From Peptoniphilus asaccharolyticus DSM 20463 (lineage in GTDB: Bacteria > Bacillota > Clostridia > Tissierellales > Peptoniphilaceae), in the NCBI RefSeq assembly GCF_900176115.1, contig NZ_FWWR01000009.1, positions 434,001 through 498,000 of the forward strand: DNA of 64,000 bases, in the 5' to 3' direction. Below, in pieces: positions 54,683 to 64,000 of the stretch (position 1 is its first letter; the number at the start of each line of letters is the position of its first letter). Position numbers and translations under genes: made by a program. The notes under the pieces are model-generated. The model did not search any database. It saw nothing but the letters and a program-made list of their open reading frames with translations, and had not been told where the DNA came from.

Positions 54683-55995
54683 ATTACTTCACCTTCTAAA
54701 TCGAACTCTAAGGAGTTTGAAATTCTTACTTTATAGAAAGCTCCTATTTCAAGCTCTTTATCACTAGAAACGTAAATATTACCATCTATTTCAGGTGCAT
54801 CTAAGTAAGAACGCCCAGAATAGATTCCGTCTTCTATTTCTTCTTCGATAAGCACTTCAAGTTCAGAGCCTATTTTTCCAAGCATAATTTCAGCCGATAT
54901 ATCTTGTTGTATGCCCATTATTCTTTCTAATCTTTCATTTTTAACTTCTTCGTCAATTTGATTGTCCATAAAATATGCAGGCGTATCTTCTTCTCTCGAG
55001 TAAGCAAAAGCCCCTACTCTATCTAATTTATACTCATCTAAGAATTCAACTAATTCTTCGAAATCTTCTTCTGTTTCACCAGGGAATCCAACTATAAATG
55101 TTGTACGTATAGCTATATCTGGAATATTATTTCTCAGTTGCTTAATTAAAGTTTCTATTTGCGCTTTAGAAGTCTTTCTGTACATTTTCTTTAAAACATT
55201 GTCAGAAATATGTTGAAGAGGTATATCTACATACTTTAAAAGCTTAGGATTTGTTTTAAATTCTTCTATCAATTCATCAGTAAAGTTATCTGGATATAAG
55301 TAAAGAATTCTAATCCATTTAAGTAGCTCTATCTTAGACAGCTCAGCTACTAACTCTTTTAGCTTATAGTCCTTATACAAATCTATACCATAATCTGTAG
55401 AGTTTTGAGCAATTAAAATTATCTCTCTTGTTCCATTAGCAGTTAAGTACTCTACTTCTTTTACAATTTCTTCAATAGGTCTAGAATTGTTTCTACCTCT
55501 CAATTTAGGAATAATACAATAGCTACAATTGTTGTTACATCCTTCAGCAATTCTAACATATTCAGAGACTTGAACATCATCCTTATAGTTTATCTCTTGA
55601 GTGTATTCATTGAAGTCTTCTAGTAATATTTTTCTGTCTCCATCAAATGCAGAATCAATTACGTCATTTATATCTTTGAAACTACCTGTTCCGATTATTC
55701 CGTCAACCTCAGGAATTTCATCCATTAACTCATTTGAATAACGTTGAGCCAAGCAACCAGCCAATACTAATTTCTTCAAATTTCCATTTTCTTTTAGCTT
55801 TGCAGCTTCAAGTATAGTGTTTATAGATTCTTCTTTTGCAGCTTCGATAAATCCACAAGTATTTACAACTATTACATTTGCATCATTTGGATTAGATGTA
55901 ATTTCATAGCTATTATTATTTAAATTTGATTTCATAGTGGTTGTATCTATATCATTTTTAGAACAACCCAATGTTATAAAATGTACTTTATTCAA
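54679..55995 (-). CDS. rimO: Ribosomal protein S12 methylthiotransferase
   Basis: Radical SAM enzyme that methylthiolates an Asp of ribosomal protein S12. 438 residues, starting MNKVHFITLGCSKNDIDT. N-terminal UPF0004 cysteines (GCSKND, NTCGFI, GCLAQRY), radical SAM motif GCNNNCSYCIIPKLRGR (about 151-167), and a C-terminal TRAM domain (about 370-438). The SKND/CGFI pattern and its place next to ftsK and pgsA separate it from MiaB. It overlaps ftsK by 8 bp. Confidence 0.93.
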   Translation of the reverse strand: MNKVHFITLGCSKNDIDTTTMKSNLNNNSYEITSNPNDANVIVVNTCGFIEAAKEESINTILEAAKLKENGNLKKLVLAGCLAQRYSNELMDEIPEVDGIIGTGSFKDINDVIDSAFDGDRKILLEDFNEYTQEINYKDDVQVSEYVRIAEGCNNNCSYCIIPKLRGRNNSRPIEEIVKEVEYLTANGTREIILIAQNSTDYGIDLYKDYKLKELVAELSKIELLKWIRILYLYPDNFTDELIEEFKTNPKLLKYVDIPLQHISDNVLKKMYRKTSKAQIETLIKQLRNNIPDIAIRTTFIVGFPGETEEDFEELVEFLDEYKLDRVGAFAYSREEDTPAYFMDNQIDEEVKNERLERIMGIQQDISAEIMLGKIGSELEVLIEEEIEDGIYSGRSYLDAPEIDGNIYVSSDKELEIGAFYKVRISNSLEFDLEGEVI

Positions 55996-58297
55996 ACTCT
56001 TCTCCCAACATTTCCTTAATTTCTTCTTCAGTAAGTAACAATTTCCTTGGCTTTGAACCTTCGTGAGGTCCTATAATTCCGGAATCTTCAAGTTGATCTA
56101 CTATTCTGGCAGCTCTTGAATATCCTATTTTTAGTTTTCTTTGTAGGTATGAAATTGAAGCTTGTTCATCAGATATTATATATTTTACAGCTTCATTAAA
56201 TAATTCATCTCTATCGGAAATTACTTCTTTTTTTTCTTGAATTTCCTTAACTATTTTTTCCTCTAATTTTTTATTTGAAGAGCTATTAGCTTTTACAAAA
56301 TCTACCACTCTTTCCACTTCATCGTCATGTATAAAAGCACCTTGTATTCTCACAGGTTTTGAATAGAAACCTGGATAGAATAACATATCACCTTTTCCAA
56401 GTAATCTTTCCGCTCCAGCCATGTCCAAGATGGTTCTTGAATCAATTTGGGAAGAAACTGAAAAAGCTATTCTAGAAGGTATATTTGCCTTTATTGTTCC
56501 TGTTATTACATCAACAGAAGGCCTTTGAGTTGCAAGTATTAAATAGATACCTGCCGCACGAGCTTTTTGTGCAAGCCTTGCAATATATTCTTCCACTTCT
56601 TTTTGAGCCACCATCATCAAGTCAGCTAACTCATCTACAATGATGACTATTTTAGGAAGAATAGGTTCATTTAAAGCACCAGCTTTACTATTAAATGTGC
56701 TTAAATCTCTAACTCCAAATTCAGCAAATAAAGAGTATCTTCTCTCCATTTCTCCAACAGCCCAGTTTAAAGCAAAAGATGCTTTTTTAGGTTCTGTAAC
56801 CACTGGGATTAAAAGATGTGGAATATTGTTGTAGATACTAAGTTCAACTACCTTAGGGTCTATAAGTAACAGTTTTACATCCTCTGGAGAACTCTTATAT
56901 ATAATGCTTGTGATAATACTGTTTATACAAACTGACTTACCAGAGCCGGTAGCTCCAGCTATTAATAGATGGGGCATTTTTTCTATAGACGAAACTATAA
57001 TATCCCCTGCTACATTTTTACCCAAAGCCAATGGCAAATCAGATTTTAATTTTTTAAACTCGCTACTTGAAATCATGTCTCTTATAGAAACAGAATCTTT
57101 GAGTTTGTTAGGCACTTCTATACCCACCACAGCTTTGCCTGGTATAGGCGCTTCTATTCTGATATCAGAGCTGGCTAATGCCATAGCCAAGTTGTCGCTA
57201 AGTGCAACAATTTTATTTAATTTAACTCCAGGAGCGGGTTCTAATTCATAAAGAGTTATAACCGGACCTTTATTTATGGCAACAATTTTACAATCTATGC
57301 CAAATATGTGCATTGTATCTTCTATGATTTTTGCATTTTTTCTAACTTGTTCTTTAGAATCGCCATTACTATTTGAATTTAAAGTTAGAAGTTCTTCAGG
57401 TGGTTTGATATATTCCTTAGCTTCTAAATCTACATCTAAAAGTTCTTCATCATCAGATAGGTCAATTTCAAATTGAGTTTCTTCTTCGATACCTTCATTA
57501 GCCACATCTTCATCCAAATTAGATACAGTATCTTCAAAAATTTCCTCTATATTTTCATCTTCATAGTCTTCTTGAATTTCTTCTTCGTCGTTTTCAATTC
57601 CTCTAATGACTACATTTGCCATATTTGAAGAATCTCTATTATAAAGATTTGCTGTTTCTACCTCTTGTTTTTTAAATTCTCTTTGTAATTTTTTCTCTTC
57701 TAGTTTATCCAACATATTTTCTTTAAAGTGAGAGAAACTAGTACCAATAGAATTTCCTAAACTTGAAAAACTAGTGCCGAAATTCTTTACCGTATCAAGG
57801 TTAATCTTAAGTATTAAGAATACACATACTAAAATTATTGTTGCCAATATCATATACGTGCCAATAGAACCAAAAAATTTATACATAAAGAATCCAAAAA
57901 TAGAACCTATTACACCACCTGATGTGGCTATATCGAGATATTCTACAGACATGGCTATTCTGTCTACAAGTGTGAGATCGATATTTTTGGTTCCATCCAA
58001 ATACACCAAGATACACAAACATATCAAAGAAAATAATATTGAGTATTTCAAAATATCATCTCTATAGGTCGGAAGTAATAGTAATATTCCCGAAATTACT
58101 AAAATACATGGAATTATAAAGTTCCCACTACCTGATAAAAGTGTAAATACTTTATAAATAAAAATTCCAAATAAACCCATTTTACTACTATATAAGCTTA
58201 TAAAACTTATGAGCCCAAATAAAATTAAGGCAATTCCAAGTAGGGCAGGTTGTCCATTTTTATTTTGTTTTTTTCTTATTTTTTTCTTTTTTTTCAC
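55988..58297 (-). CDS. ftsK: DNA translocase FtsK/SpoIIIE
   Basis: Septal DNA pump that clears chromosomes from the division site. 769 residues from GTG 58297 (AGAGGTGT ahead). Very basic N terminus (KKKKKIRKKQ), four transmembrane helices (about 20-170), a short acidic linker (about 210-300), motor domains with Walker A AGATGSGKSVCIN (about 450) and Walker B KIVIIVDELADLMM (about 557), and the gamma winged helix at the end (about 705-765, DEQASISYLQRKLKIGYSRAARIVDQLEDSGII). Length fits SpoIIIE. Confidence 0.95.
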   Translation of the reverse strand: MKKKKKIRKKQNKNGQPALLGIALILFGLISFISLYSSKMGLFGIFIYKVFTLLSGSGNFIIPCILVISGILLLLPTYRDDILKYSILFSLICLCILVYLDGTKNIDLTLVDRIAMSVEYLDIATSGGVIGSIFGFFMYKFFGSIGTYMILATIILVCVFLILKINLDTVKNFGTSFSSLGNSIGTSFSHFKENMLDKLEEKKLQREFKKQEVETANLYNRDSSNMANVVIRGIENDEEEIQEDYEDENIEEIFEDTVSNLDEDVANEGIEEETQFEIDLSDDEELLDVDLEAKEYIKPPEELLTLNSNSNGDSKEQVRKNAKIIEDTMHIFGIDCKIVAINKGPVITLYELEPAPGVKLNKIVALSDNLAMALASSDIRIEAPIPGKAVVGIEVPNKLKDSVSIRDMISSSEFKKLKSDLPLALGKNVAGDIIVSSIEKMPHLLIAGATGSGKSVCINSIITSIIYKSSPEDVKLLLIDPKVVELSIYNNIPHLLIPVVTEPKKASFALNWAVGEMERRYSLFAEFGVRDLSTFNSKAGALNEPILPKIVIIVDELADLMMVAQKEVEEYIARLAQKARAAGIYLILATQRPSVDVITGTIKANIPSRIAFSVSSQIDSRTILDMAGAERLLGKGDMLFYPGFYSKPVRIQGAFIHDDEVERVVDFVKANSSSNKKLEEKIVKEIQEKKEVISDRDELFNEAVKYIISDEQASISYLQRKLKIGYSRAARIVDQLEDSGIIGPHEGSKPRKLLLTEEEIKEMLGEEFE

Positions 58298-58314
58298 CCT
58301 AACACCTCTAGAAT

Positions 58315-58323
58315 ATTATACCA
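58315..58323 (-). promoter_or_regulatory. Extended -10 promoter of ftsK
   Basis: Minus strand TGGTATAAT (TGn plus TATAAT), about 18 bp upstream of the GTG; no clear -35. Confidence 0.4.
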
Positions 58324-58344
58324 TAAGCTATTTTTATCTACCAC

Positions 58345-58779
58345 TTAAGACAATCCTGTATGCCCGAATCCACCAGTGTTTCTATCAGTTTCAGACAAGT
58401 CTTCAACTACTACAAATTCAACTTTTTCATATTTTGCAATTACCAATTGAGCTATTCTATCTCCGTTATTTATAACGAAGTCCTCATCACCCAAATTTAT
58501 AAGTAAAACCTTAAGTTCTCCTCTGTAATCTGAATCAATTGTTCCGATTCCATTAGTAAGAGATATGCCATATTTAAAAGCCAAACCACTACGAGCTCTA
58601 ACTTGAGCTTCGTAACCTTCTGGAATTTCCATATAAAGGCCTGTGGGAATTGCTGCTCTTGACATAGGTTTTAAAATAAATTGTTCATCTAAATTTGCTC
58701 TTATATCCATGCCAGCTGAACCTGTAGTTTCATAAGCTGGAGTTGGGTTATTACTTTTATTGATTATTTTTATATTCAT
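58345..58779 (-). CDS. dut: dUTP diphosphatase
   Basis: Hydrolyses dUTP to dUMP, keeping uracil out of DNA. 144 residues, homotrimeric family. All five motifs are visible: AGMDIRA (1), [10 protein letters not shown] (2, about 63-72), [13 protein letters not shown] (3), RIAQLVIAK (4) and the C-terminal [10 protein letters not shown] (5). AAGGAGAA precedes the ATG. Lies between the pnp terminator and ftsK. Confidence 0.95.
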   Translation of the reverse strand: MNIKIINKSNNPTPAYETTGSAGMDIRANLDEQFILKPMSRAAIPTGLYMEIPEGYEAQVRARSGLAFKYGISLTNGIGTIDSDYRGELKVLLINLGDEDFVINNGDRIAQLVIAKYEKVEFVVVEDLSETDRNTGGFGHTGLS

Positions 58780-58789
58780 AATTCTCCTT

Positions 58790-58818
58790 AAAAAATCAGG
58801 ATACTAAGTACCCTGATT
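58790..58818 (-). terminator. pnp terminator
   Basis: AATCAGG (58794-58800) pairs with CCTGATT (58812-58818), with an inner TAC/GTA stem; on the minus strand it runs into T's. Confidence 0.85.
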
Positions 58819-58836
58819 TAAAATTTTTATTTAAAA

Positions 58837-60954
58837 TTATTCTGCTGAAGTTTCCTTAGCTGCTTCTTTTTCAGGTTTAGGTAGTAGTACTTTTCTAGAT
58901 AGAGAAAGTTTTTTAGTTTCTGCATCAATGCCTATAACTTTAACATCTACTTTATCTCCTACTTTAAATAAATCTTCAACTTTTTCTGTTCTTTCATGAG
59001 CCATTTCAGAAATGTGTAATAGACCTTCTACGCCTTTTTTCAATTCAACAAAAGCACCGAATTTCATTATTTTTTTGATTTTACCACTATATACATCTCC
59101 AACTTCAACTTCTTTTACAATAGATTGGATAATTTCTATAGCTTCTTTAGCTTTTGAAGAATCATCAGATAAGATAGAAACTTTTCCATCATCATCGATT
59201 TCTATTTTAACTCCTGTCTGTTCTATAATTTTATTTATAGTCTTTCCACCACTTCCAATTACATCACCTATTTTTTCAGGATTTATTTCAATCATGTGTA
59301 TTATAGGCGCAAACTTAGAAAGTTCTTCTCTAGGTTTTTGGATAGTTGTGTTTAAATGATCTAATATATATAATCTTGCTTCTTTTGCTCTACGAAGTGC
59401 TTCTTCTAATATTTCTCTACTGATACCTTCAACTTTGATATCCATTTGTATTGCAGTAATACCTTCTCTAGTACCGGCAACTTTAAAGTCCATATCTCCG
59501 AAGTGATCTTCTAAACCTTGGATATCGGTCAATATTTTAGTTTGTCCATGTCCTTCGATTAGACCCATAGCTATACCGGCAACAGGTGCTTTTATAGGCA
59601 CACCAGCATCCATTAGAGAAAGTGTTGAACCACATATTGAAGCTTGAGATGATGAACCATTTGAAGATAGAACTTCAGAAACAACTCTTATTGCATAAGG
59701 GAACTCTTCTTCTGAAGGTAGAACAGGTATTAAAGCTCTTTCAGCAAGTGCTCCGTGTCCTATTTCTCTTCTTCCAGGTCCTCTCATAGGTCTTGTGTCC
59801 CCTACAGAGAATGGAGGGAAATTATAGTGGTGAATATAACGTTTAGGTTTGTCATCTCCAAGCCCATCTATAACTTGAACTTCAGATAATCCAGCTAATG
59901 TTGTAACTGAAAGTACTTGAGTTTGACCTCTTGTAAAAAGACCTGAACCATGAGTTCTTGGTAGTAGGCCAACTTCTGATGAAAGTTTTCTTATTTCATC
60001 TAAGGCTCTTCCATCTGGTCTTAAATTATCTTCTAAAATTTGTCTTCTAACTTCGTTAACTTCTATTTCTTCAAGAATTGATTCTATATCTCTAGAGAAT
60101 TCTTCCATTTCAGTTTCAAAGTGTTCACGAACTTGTTCTTTAGCCTTTTCAACTTTTTCAAGTCTTAGAAGTTTATCAGCTTCATTAACAGAACTTACGA
60201 TGATATCTTTTCCAAATTCAATTACTCTTTCTCTTAATTCTTGATTTGGAACGAATACTTCGTATTCCATTTTTTCTTTTCCAACTTCAGCTTTAATTTC
60301 ATCTACGAATGAACATATTTTTTTGATTTCTTCATGAGCTGCTAATATAGCACCTAACATTTCATCTTCTGTTACAATATTAGCTCCTGCTTCAACCATC
60401 ATGATAGCTGTTTTTGTACCAGAAACTACTAAAGATATATCAGAAATATTACGTTCTTCTTCATTTGGATTGATTACATATTTACCATCAATCATACCAA
60501 CCATTACAGAACCTGTAGGGCCATCAAAAGGTACGTCTGAAGTGTGTAGAGCAATAGAAGATCCTATCATTGCTAATATTTCAGGTTGATGATCTTGATC
60601 TACAGATAGTACAGTTGCAACAACTTGTACATCATTTCTAAATCCTTCAGGGAATAGTGGTCTTATAGGTCTGTCAATTAATCTAGCTGAAAGTATAGCT
60701 TTTTCAGTAGGTCTACCTTCTCTTTTAACAAATCCTCCAGGCATTTTACCTACAGAATACATTTTTTCTTCAAAATCTACAGATAGTGGGAAGAAATCAA
60801 TTCCTTCACGAGCTTTGCTTGAAGCCGTTACAGTAACTAGAACTACTGTATCTCCATATCTAAGTAAACATTCTCCGTTTGCTTGTTCTGCAACTTTTCC
60901 AATTGTAACTTCTAACGGGTCACCCGCAAGGTCAAAAGTAAAAACTTTTTGCAT
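58837..60954 (-). CDS. pnp: Polyribonucleotide nucleotidyltransferase (PNPase)
   Basis: Phosphorolytic 3'-5' exoribonuclease in mRNA decay. 705 residues: two RNase PH domains (about 10-225 and 310-540) joined by a helical domain, then KH (about 550-610, [16 protein letters not shown]) and S1 (about 620-690, [33 protein letters not shown]). The [32 protein letters not shown] region is diagnostic. GGAGT precedes the ATG. The order rpsO-pnp is widely conserved. Confidence 0.97.
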   Translation of the reverse strand: MQKVFTFDLAGDPLEVTIGKVAEQANGECLLRYGDTVVLVTVTASSKAREGIDFFPLSVDFEEKMYSVGKMPGGFVKREGRPTEKAILSARLIDRPIRPLFPEGFRNDVQVVATVLSVDQDHQPEILAMIGSSIALHTSDVPFDGPTGSVMVGMIDGKYVINPNEEERNISDISLVVSGTKTAIMMVEAGANIVTEDEMLGAILAAHEEIKKICSFVDEIKAEVGKEKMEYEVFVPNQELRERVIEFGKDIIVSSVNEADKLLRLEKVEKAKEQVREHFETEMEEFSRDIESILEEIEVNEVRRQILEDNLRPDGRALDEIRKLSSEVGLLPRTHGSGLFTRGQTQVLSVTTLAGLSEVQVIDGLGDDKPKRYIHHYNFPPFSVGDTRPMRGPGRREIGHGALAERALIPVLPSEEEFPYAIRVVSEVLSSNGSSSQASICGSTLSLMDAGVPIKAPVAGIAMGLIEGHGQTKILTDIQGLEDHFGDMDFKVAGTREGITAIQMDIKVEGISREILEEALRRAKEARLYILDHLNTTIQKPREELSKFAPIIHMIEINPEKIGDVIGSGGKTINKIIEQTGVKIEIDDDGKVSILSDDSSKAKEAIEIIQSIVKEVEVGDVYSGKIKKIMKFGAFVELKKGVEGLLHISEMAHERTEKVEDLFKVGDKVDVKVIGIDAETKKLSLSRKVLLPKPEKEAAKETSAE

Positions 60955-60969
60955 AAACTCCTCCTCTTT

Positions 60970-60996
60970 AAAAAATAAAGAGCGGTTCCCCGCTCT
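60970..60996 (-). terminator. Hairpin between rpsO and pnp
   Basis: AGAGCGG (60979-60985) and CCGCTCT (60990-60996) around a 4-nt loop, then TTATTTTTT on the minus strand. It may terminate partially or mark an RNA processing site. Confidence 0.8.
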
Positions 60997-60997
60997 A

Positions 60998-61264
60998 TTA
61001 ACCTCTTATGCTTAATTTTTCAATAAGTTCACGATATCTATCGATATCTTTATTTTTTAGGTATCTAAGAAGATTTCTTCTCTTACCTACCATTTTTAAA
61101 AGACCTCTTCTAGAGTGATGATCTTTTTTATGCTCTTTAAGGTGAACATTAAGTTCATTTATTCTATTTGTAAGAATAGCGATTTGCACTTCTGCAGAAC
61201 CTGTATCCTTATCATGTAACTTGTAATCTTCAATAATTTGTGTTTTTGCTTCTTTGTTTAACAT
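60998..61264 (-). CDS. rpsO: Small ribosomal subunit protein uS15
   Basis: 88 residues, normal S15 length. Binds 16S rRNA helices 20-22 early in 30S assembly. Signature stretches: [43 protein letters not shown] (about residues 15-57) and [20 protein letters not shown] precedes the ATG. It has its own promoter and a structured leader, suggesting autoregulation. Confidence 0.97.
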   Translation of the reverse strand: MLNKEAKTQIIEDYKLHDKDTGSAEVQIAILTNRINELNVHLKEHKKDHHSRRGLLKMVGKRRNLLRYLKNKDIDRYRELIEKLSIRG

Positions 61265-61339
61265 TGTTTCCTCCTAAAATTTATATTAGCCTAGACAAAA
61301 GTAAGCGTCGAGGAACGACAAACCTATGTCTGGTAGTAC
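61265..61339 (-). promoter_or_regulatory. Structured rpsO leader, possible S15 autoregulatory site
   Basis: The predicted 75-nt leader can form an outer stem (CC-AGACA with TGTCT-AGG) enclosing a GTCG-TTCCT-CGAC hairpin ahead of the ribosome site. S15 leaders in several bacteria are structured and bind S15; this fold is by eye only. Confidence 0.35.
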
Positions 61340-61345
61340 TAAATA

Positions 61346-61374
61346 ATGATAACATAACTAAATATTTTTAGCAA
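61346..61374 (-). promoter_or_regulatory. Promoter of rpsO
   Basis: Minus strand: TTGCTA (61369-61374), 17 bp, TATCAT (61346-61351) with a TGn extension. The -35 lies inside the last codons of ribF. Confidence 0.6.
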
Positions 61375-62287
61375 TAGAACTATTCTTTATTAATTCAATA
61401 TCCTTGGACATTTGATTAAAAAGTTCTTCTACACTTTCAAATTTAAGTTCATCTCTAAGAAATTTATGAAGAATTAACTCAATTTTCTTATCGTATATAT
61501 CTTCATTAAAATCTATTATATGAGATTCTATCCTCAAACCTGAGTTTTCAATAGATGGATTTTTCCCTACATTTGTAGCTGCTTTATAAGAAACTCCATC
61601 AACTATTACAGTTGAATCATAAACTCCATATTTTGGGATTACATAGTTGGTGTTTATAGCTATATTAGCTGTAGGTATACCCATTCTTGTTCCCAGTTTT
61701 TTGCCATGAATAACTGTTCCCTTAATTTTAAAATCTGAACCAAGATATTTATTTACTTCATCAACTTTTCCATCTTCAATCAAATTTCTAATCAATGTTG
61801 ATGAAACTATATTTTCATCAATTATAACTTCATCTAAAATTGTTAAAGCAATTCCTAACTCATTACAAAGTTCTTTTAAAAGATATATATCTCCACTTGC
61901 TTTGTGTCCAAATCTATAATCAAATCCAACGACTATTCCCTTAACTTTTAAATTGTTGTATAAAAGTTCCACAACAAAATCTCTCGCTGACATTCTCATC
62001 AAATCATAATTGAACATGATTTCATAGCAAATATTGATGCCTATATCTTCTAATTTTGAATATTTTTGTTCATTAGAAGTCAATAATCTTTGAGGGCTTT
62101 TATTTATAATATTTTTAGTATGATTTTTAAATGCAAGTATTGCACTTTTGCAGCCACTTGGTTTTGAAGTTTCAACCAATGTGTCTAAAAGTTTTTTATG
62201 AGCTAAATGCACTCCATCAAAATTACCTAGTGCAATAAAACAATCACTTTCCGATTTATAGTTTGTTGTTATTTCTATTATTTCCAA
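61358..62287 (-). CDS. ribF: Bifunctional riboflavin kinase/FAD synthetase
   Basis: Converts riboflavin to FMN and FMN to FAD. 309 residues from TTG 62287 with AGGTGG upstream. N-terminal nucleotidyltransferase domain: ALGNFDGVHLAHKKLL (about 20-35, HxGH-like), STLIRNLIEDG; C-terminal kinase domain: KGTVIHGKKLGTRMGIPTANI (about 190-210) and KYGVYDS. Follows truB by 14 bp on the same strand, a common Firmicute pair. Confidence 0.95.
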   Translation of the reverse strand: MEIIEITTNYKSESDCFIALGNFDGVHLAHKKLLDTLVETSKPSGCKSAILAFKNHTKNIINKSPQRLLTSNEQKYSKLEDIGINICYEIMFNYDLMRMSARDFVVELLYNNLKVKGIVVGFDYRFGHKASGDIYLLKELCNELGIALTILDEVIIDENIVSSTLIRNLIEDGKVDEVNKYLGSDFKIKGTVIHGKKLGTRMGIPTANIAINTNYVIPKYGVYDSTVIVDGVSYKAATNVGKNPSIENSGLRIESHIIDFNEDIYDKKIELILHKFLRDELKFESVEELFNQMSKDIELIKNSSIAKNI

Positions 62288-62301
62288 AATATTCCACCTA
62301 A

Positions 62302-63183
62302 CTAGTTACCTATTAACTTTTTTATTATCTTAATACCCCATATATTGTTATGATACATATATTTTCCAATTCCAATGTAATTATTTTTACAATATACATT
62401 ATATTCAGAATTTTTGTCATAGATATTCTCTACTTTACAAATCATACCATTAATTATTTTAGAATACATTTCATCTTTAAGTTCTATTTTTTCAAAAGAC
62501 AAAGCTTTATCCATTGGAATCAACTTATCTTGTATACTATTTAAATCAAAATTTTCCAAATCTTCTTTAGTTATAGAGTTTTCTATTTTGAATTTACCTG
62601 TAGAAATTCTTCTAAGCTCAGTCATAGTTGCAAAAGAATTGAGTGCTAATCCAATATCTCTAATTAAAGATCTAACATAAGTACCAGATGAGCAATGTAT
62701 ATATAGAGAAAATTTATTTTCAGCTGCCTCTAATAATTCTAAAGACAATATATTACATTCTCTTTTTGGTATTTCTACAGTTTCTCCAGCTCTTGCGTAT
62801 TCGTAAAGCTTTCTTCCATTAATTTTTATTGCTGAATATATTGGTGGCTCCTGTAAAATCTTACCTCTGAAGTTATCTAAAGTATTAATCACATCATCTT
62901 TAGATGGAATAATTTTACTTTCATGAGTGATATTACCTGTTATATCTAATGAATCTGTTTGAATACCAAATTTAAATTCAGCAATGTATTCTTTAGTTGT
63001 AGATGAAAGTTTATCTGAAAGTTTGGTTGCTTTACCAATTAAGATTGGCAATACGCCTGTGGCTATTGGATCTAATGTTCCGGTATGACCTACCTTTTTT
63101 ATACCCAATTTTCTTCTAACCATGTATACCACATCATGGCTAGTTACACCCTTTGGCTTATCAATTATCAGAACGCCATCCAT
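62302..63183 (-). CDS. truB: tRNA pseudouridine-55 synthase
   Basis: Makes pseudouridine 55 in the T-loop of tRNAs. 293 residues. MDGVLIIDKPKGVTSHDVV at the N terminus, catalytic-Asp motif VGHTGTLDPIATGVLPI (about 32-48), PPIYSAIKINGRKLYEYAR and CSSGTYVRSLIRDIG (about 163-177). Its start lies inside the nrnA end (23 bp overlap), so they are one operon. Confidence 0.95.
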   Translation of the reverse strand: MDGVLIIDKPKGVTSHDVVYMVRRKLGIKKVGHTGTLDPIATGVLPILIGKATKLSDKLSSTTKEYIAEFKFGIQTDSLDITGNITHESKIIPSKDDVINTLDNFRGKILQEPPIYSAIKINGRKLYEYARAGETVEIPKRECNILSLELLEAAENKFSLYIHCSSGTYVRSLIRDIGLALNSFATMTELRRISTGKFKIENSITKEDLENFDLNSIQDKLIPMDKALSFEKIELKDEMYSKIINGMICKVENIYDKNSEYNVYCKNNYIGIGKYMYHNNIWGIKIIKKLIGN

Positions 63184-64000
63184 TTAATTCACCTTCAACA
63201 ATTTTAACTATATCTTCTATTCTTTTGTCTAGTGGTAACTCTAAAGTTGCTCCTGCAGCTCTAATGTGTCCTCCTCCACCAAAAGAAGATACTATATTTA
63301 TTGCACTTACATATTCTTTTGTTCTGACAGAAAGTTTTATACTATCGCTTTTTTCTTTCAAAAGAATAGCAACTTCAACCCCATCTATATCTCTTACAAA
63401 TTCAACGATACCATCAGAATCACTCTTATGAGCCCCACATTGTTTTATTAATTCATCATTGACATGAACTATGGCAAGTTTAGAGTCGTGATAGTATTTT
63501 AAAGAGTTTAAAGTTTTTATCAACAAGTCTGTTTTTGCTTTAGAACGACTTTGATATAAATTTACAGCAATTTGGTTTATATCAATATCTTTATCAATTA
63601 GAACTCCAGCGGCTTCGAAAGTAGATTTTTTTACACTATCATATTTAAAACTTCCAGTGTCAGTTGAAATACCTGTGTAAATACAAGTTGCAGCATCTTT
63701 ACTTATCTCATAACCTAGGTTATTGAATAAATGAAATACCATTTCACAAGTTGCTGGAGAATCTGAATCAACCCAATTAATATCTCCAAAATTTGTATTT
63801 GTGCTATGGTGATCTATATTGATTCTACGTTTAGCAGAAAGATATAGGTCTTTTAAACCACCTAAACGTTCTAAATCTGCACAGTCTACAGATATGAATA
63901 GATCTGGAGCTTCTAATCCTTCATCAGATACAGTTTCTGAAAGACGTGGTAAGAATTTTATATTATCTGGAACTTCATCTATCCTAACCGCTGTAACATC
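63161..64000 (-). CDS. nrnA: DHH-family oligoribonuclease/pAp phosphatase NrnA, 5' end outside window
   Basis: The frame is open to the window edge, so the N terminus is missing; 279 residues are present. The DHH motif appears as NIDHHSTNTNFG (about 63813-63800 region), preceded by SVDCADLERL, and the C-terminal DHHA1 domain ends with the nucleotide-binding FGGGGHIRAAGA. NrnA degrades short oligoribonucleotides and pAp. Upstream in other Firmicutes is usually rbfA, fitting the nrnA-truB-ribF-rpsO order seen here. Strong family call. Confidence 0.93.
   Translation of the reverse strand, partial: DVTAVRIDEVPDNIKFLPRLSETVSDEGLEAPDLFISVDCADLERLGGLKDLYLSAKRRINIDHHSTNTNFGDINWVDSDSPATCEMVFHLFNNLGYEISKDAATCIYTGISTDTGSFKYDSVKKSTFEAAGVLIDKDIDINQIAVNLYQSRSKAKTDLLIKTLNSLKYYHDSKLAIVHVNDELIKQCGAHKSDSDGIVEFVRDIDGVEVAILLKEKSDSIKLSVRTKEYVSAINIVSSFGGGGHIRAAGATLELPLDKRIEDIVKIVEGELNGWRSDN

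Noticed and set aside
1-64000. tRNA, rRNA or CRISPR loci
   Set aside because: No cloverleaf, rRNA or repeat-spacer pattern was recognised by eye on either strand; small RNAs cannot be excluded.

Overview
The window is AT-rich DNA from a low-GC, Gram-positive anaerobe. The evidence is one-chain pyruvate:ferredoxin oxidoreductase, HPr kinase, PyrR, SepF, YlmH, RNase Y, a lexA/yneA-like divergent pair, the Firmicute order ftsK-rimO-pgsA-cinA-recA-rny, and strong AGGAGG ribosome sites. The protein set looks most like Tissierellia/Peptoniphilaceae (Peptoniphilus-, Anaerococcus- or Parvimonas-like). That placement is an inference from family knowledge, not a search result.

Layout. 1-5165 (+): a partial RelA/SpoT-domain protein, pepD, a DUF1292 protein, a YhcC-like radical SAM protein, a small P-loop protein, a 27-residue membrane peptide and a clostridial-type hypothetical protein. 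5182-7813: an ISL3-family element with a frameshifted transposase and an 8-bp target duplication, itself split by an IS30-family element. murC (-) follows. 9311-10434: a second IS30 copy that cuts the spoVG promoter. 10466-19074 (+): spoVG, an M24 aminopeptidase, uvrC-hprK and nifJ. 19123-19640: insertion sequence debris. The two-part ThrE exporter (-) is divergent from a long envelope/translation operon der-plsY-gpsA-(HlyD-like)-yggS-sepF-ylmH-lspA-rluD-pyrR (+), followed by an FAD protein gene with its own candidate promoter. 30425-35572 is damaged: rbsB lacks its 5' end, carries IS30 copy 3 and has a +1 A frameshift; ribokinase is intact; a LysR regulator is split by IS30 copy 4. miaB-mutS-mutL-miaA-ynbB (+) comes next, with mutS split by IS30 copy 5. 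lexA (-) and a yneA-like gene (+) diverge around probable LexA operators. From 46007 to the end everything is on the minus strand: xerC, rny, a split Mre11/Rad50 module, recA, cinA, pgsA, rimO, ftsK, dut, pnp, rpsO, ribF, truB and a partial nrnA.

Two themes stand out. First, a very recent IS30 burst: five copies of 1116-1117 bp, four with identical intact transposases, all with 4-bp target duplications. They hit mutS, a LysR gene, rbsB, the spoVG promoter and another insertion sequence. Loss of MutS would predict a mutator phenotype, and single-base indels are visible nearby. Second, translationally coupled genes directly after recA encode an Mre11-like nuclease and a Rad50-like ATPase divided into three polypeptides: an N-lobe ending in a zinc hook, a 77-residue coiled coil, and a C-lobe. 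This split architecture is the best candidate here for an under-described system.
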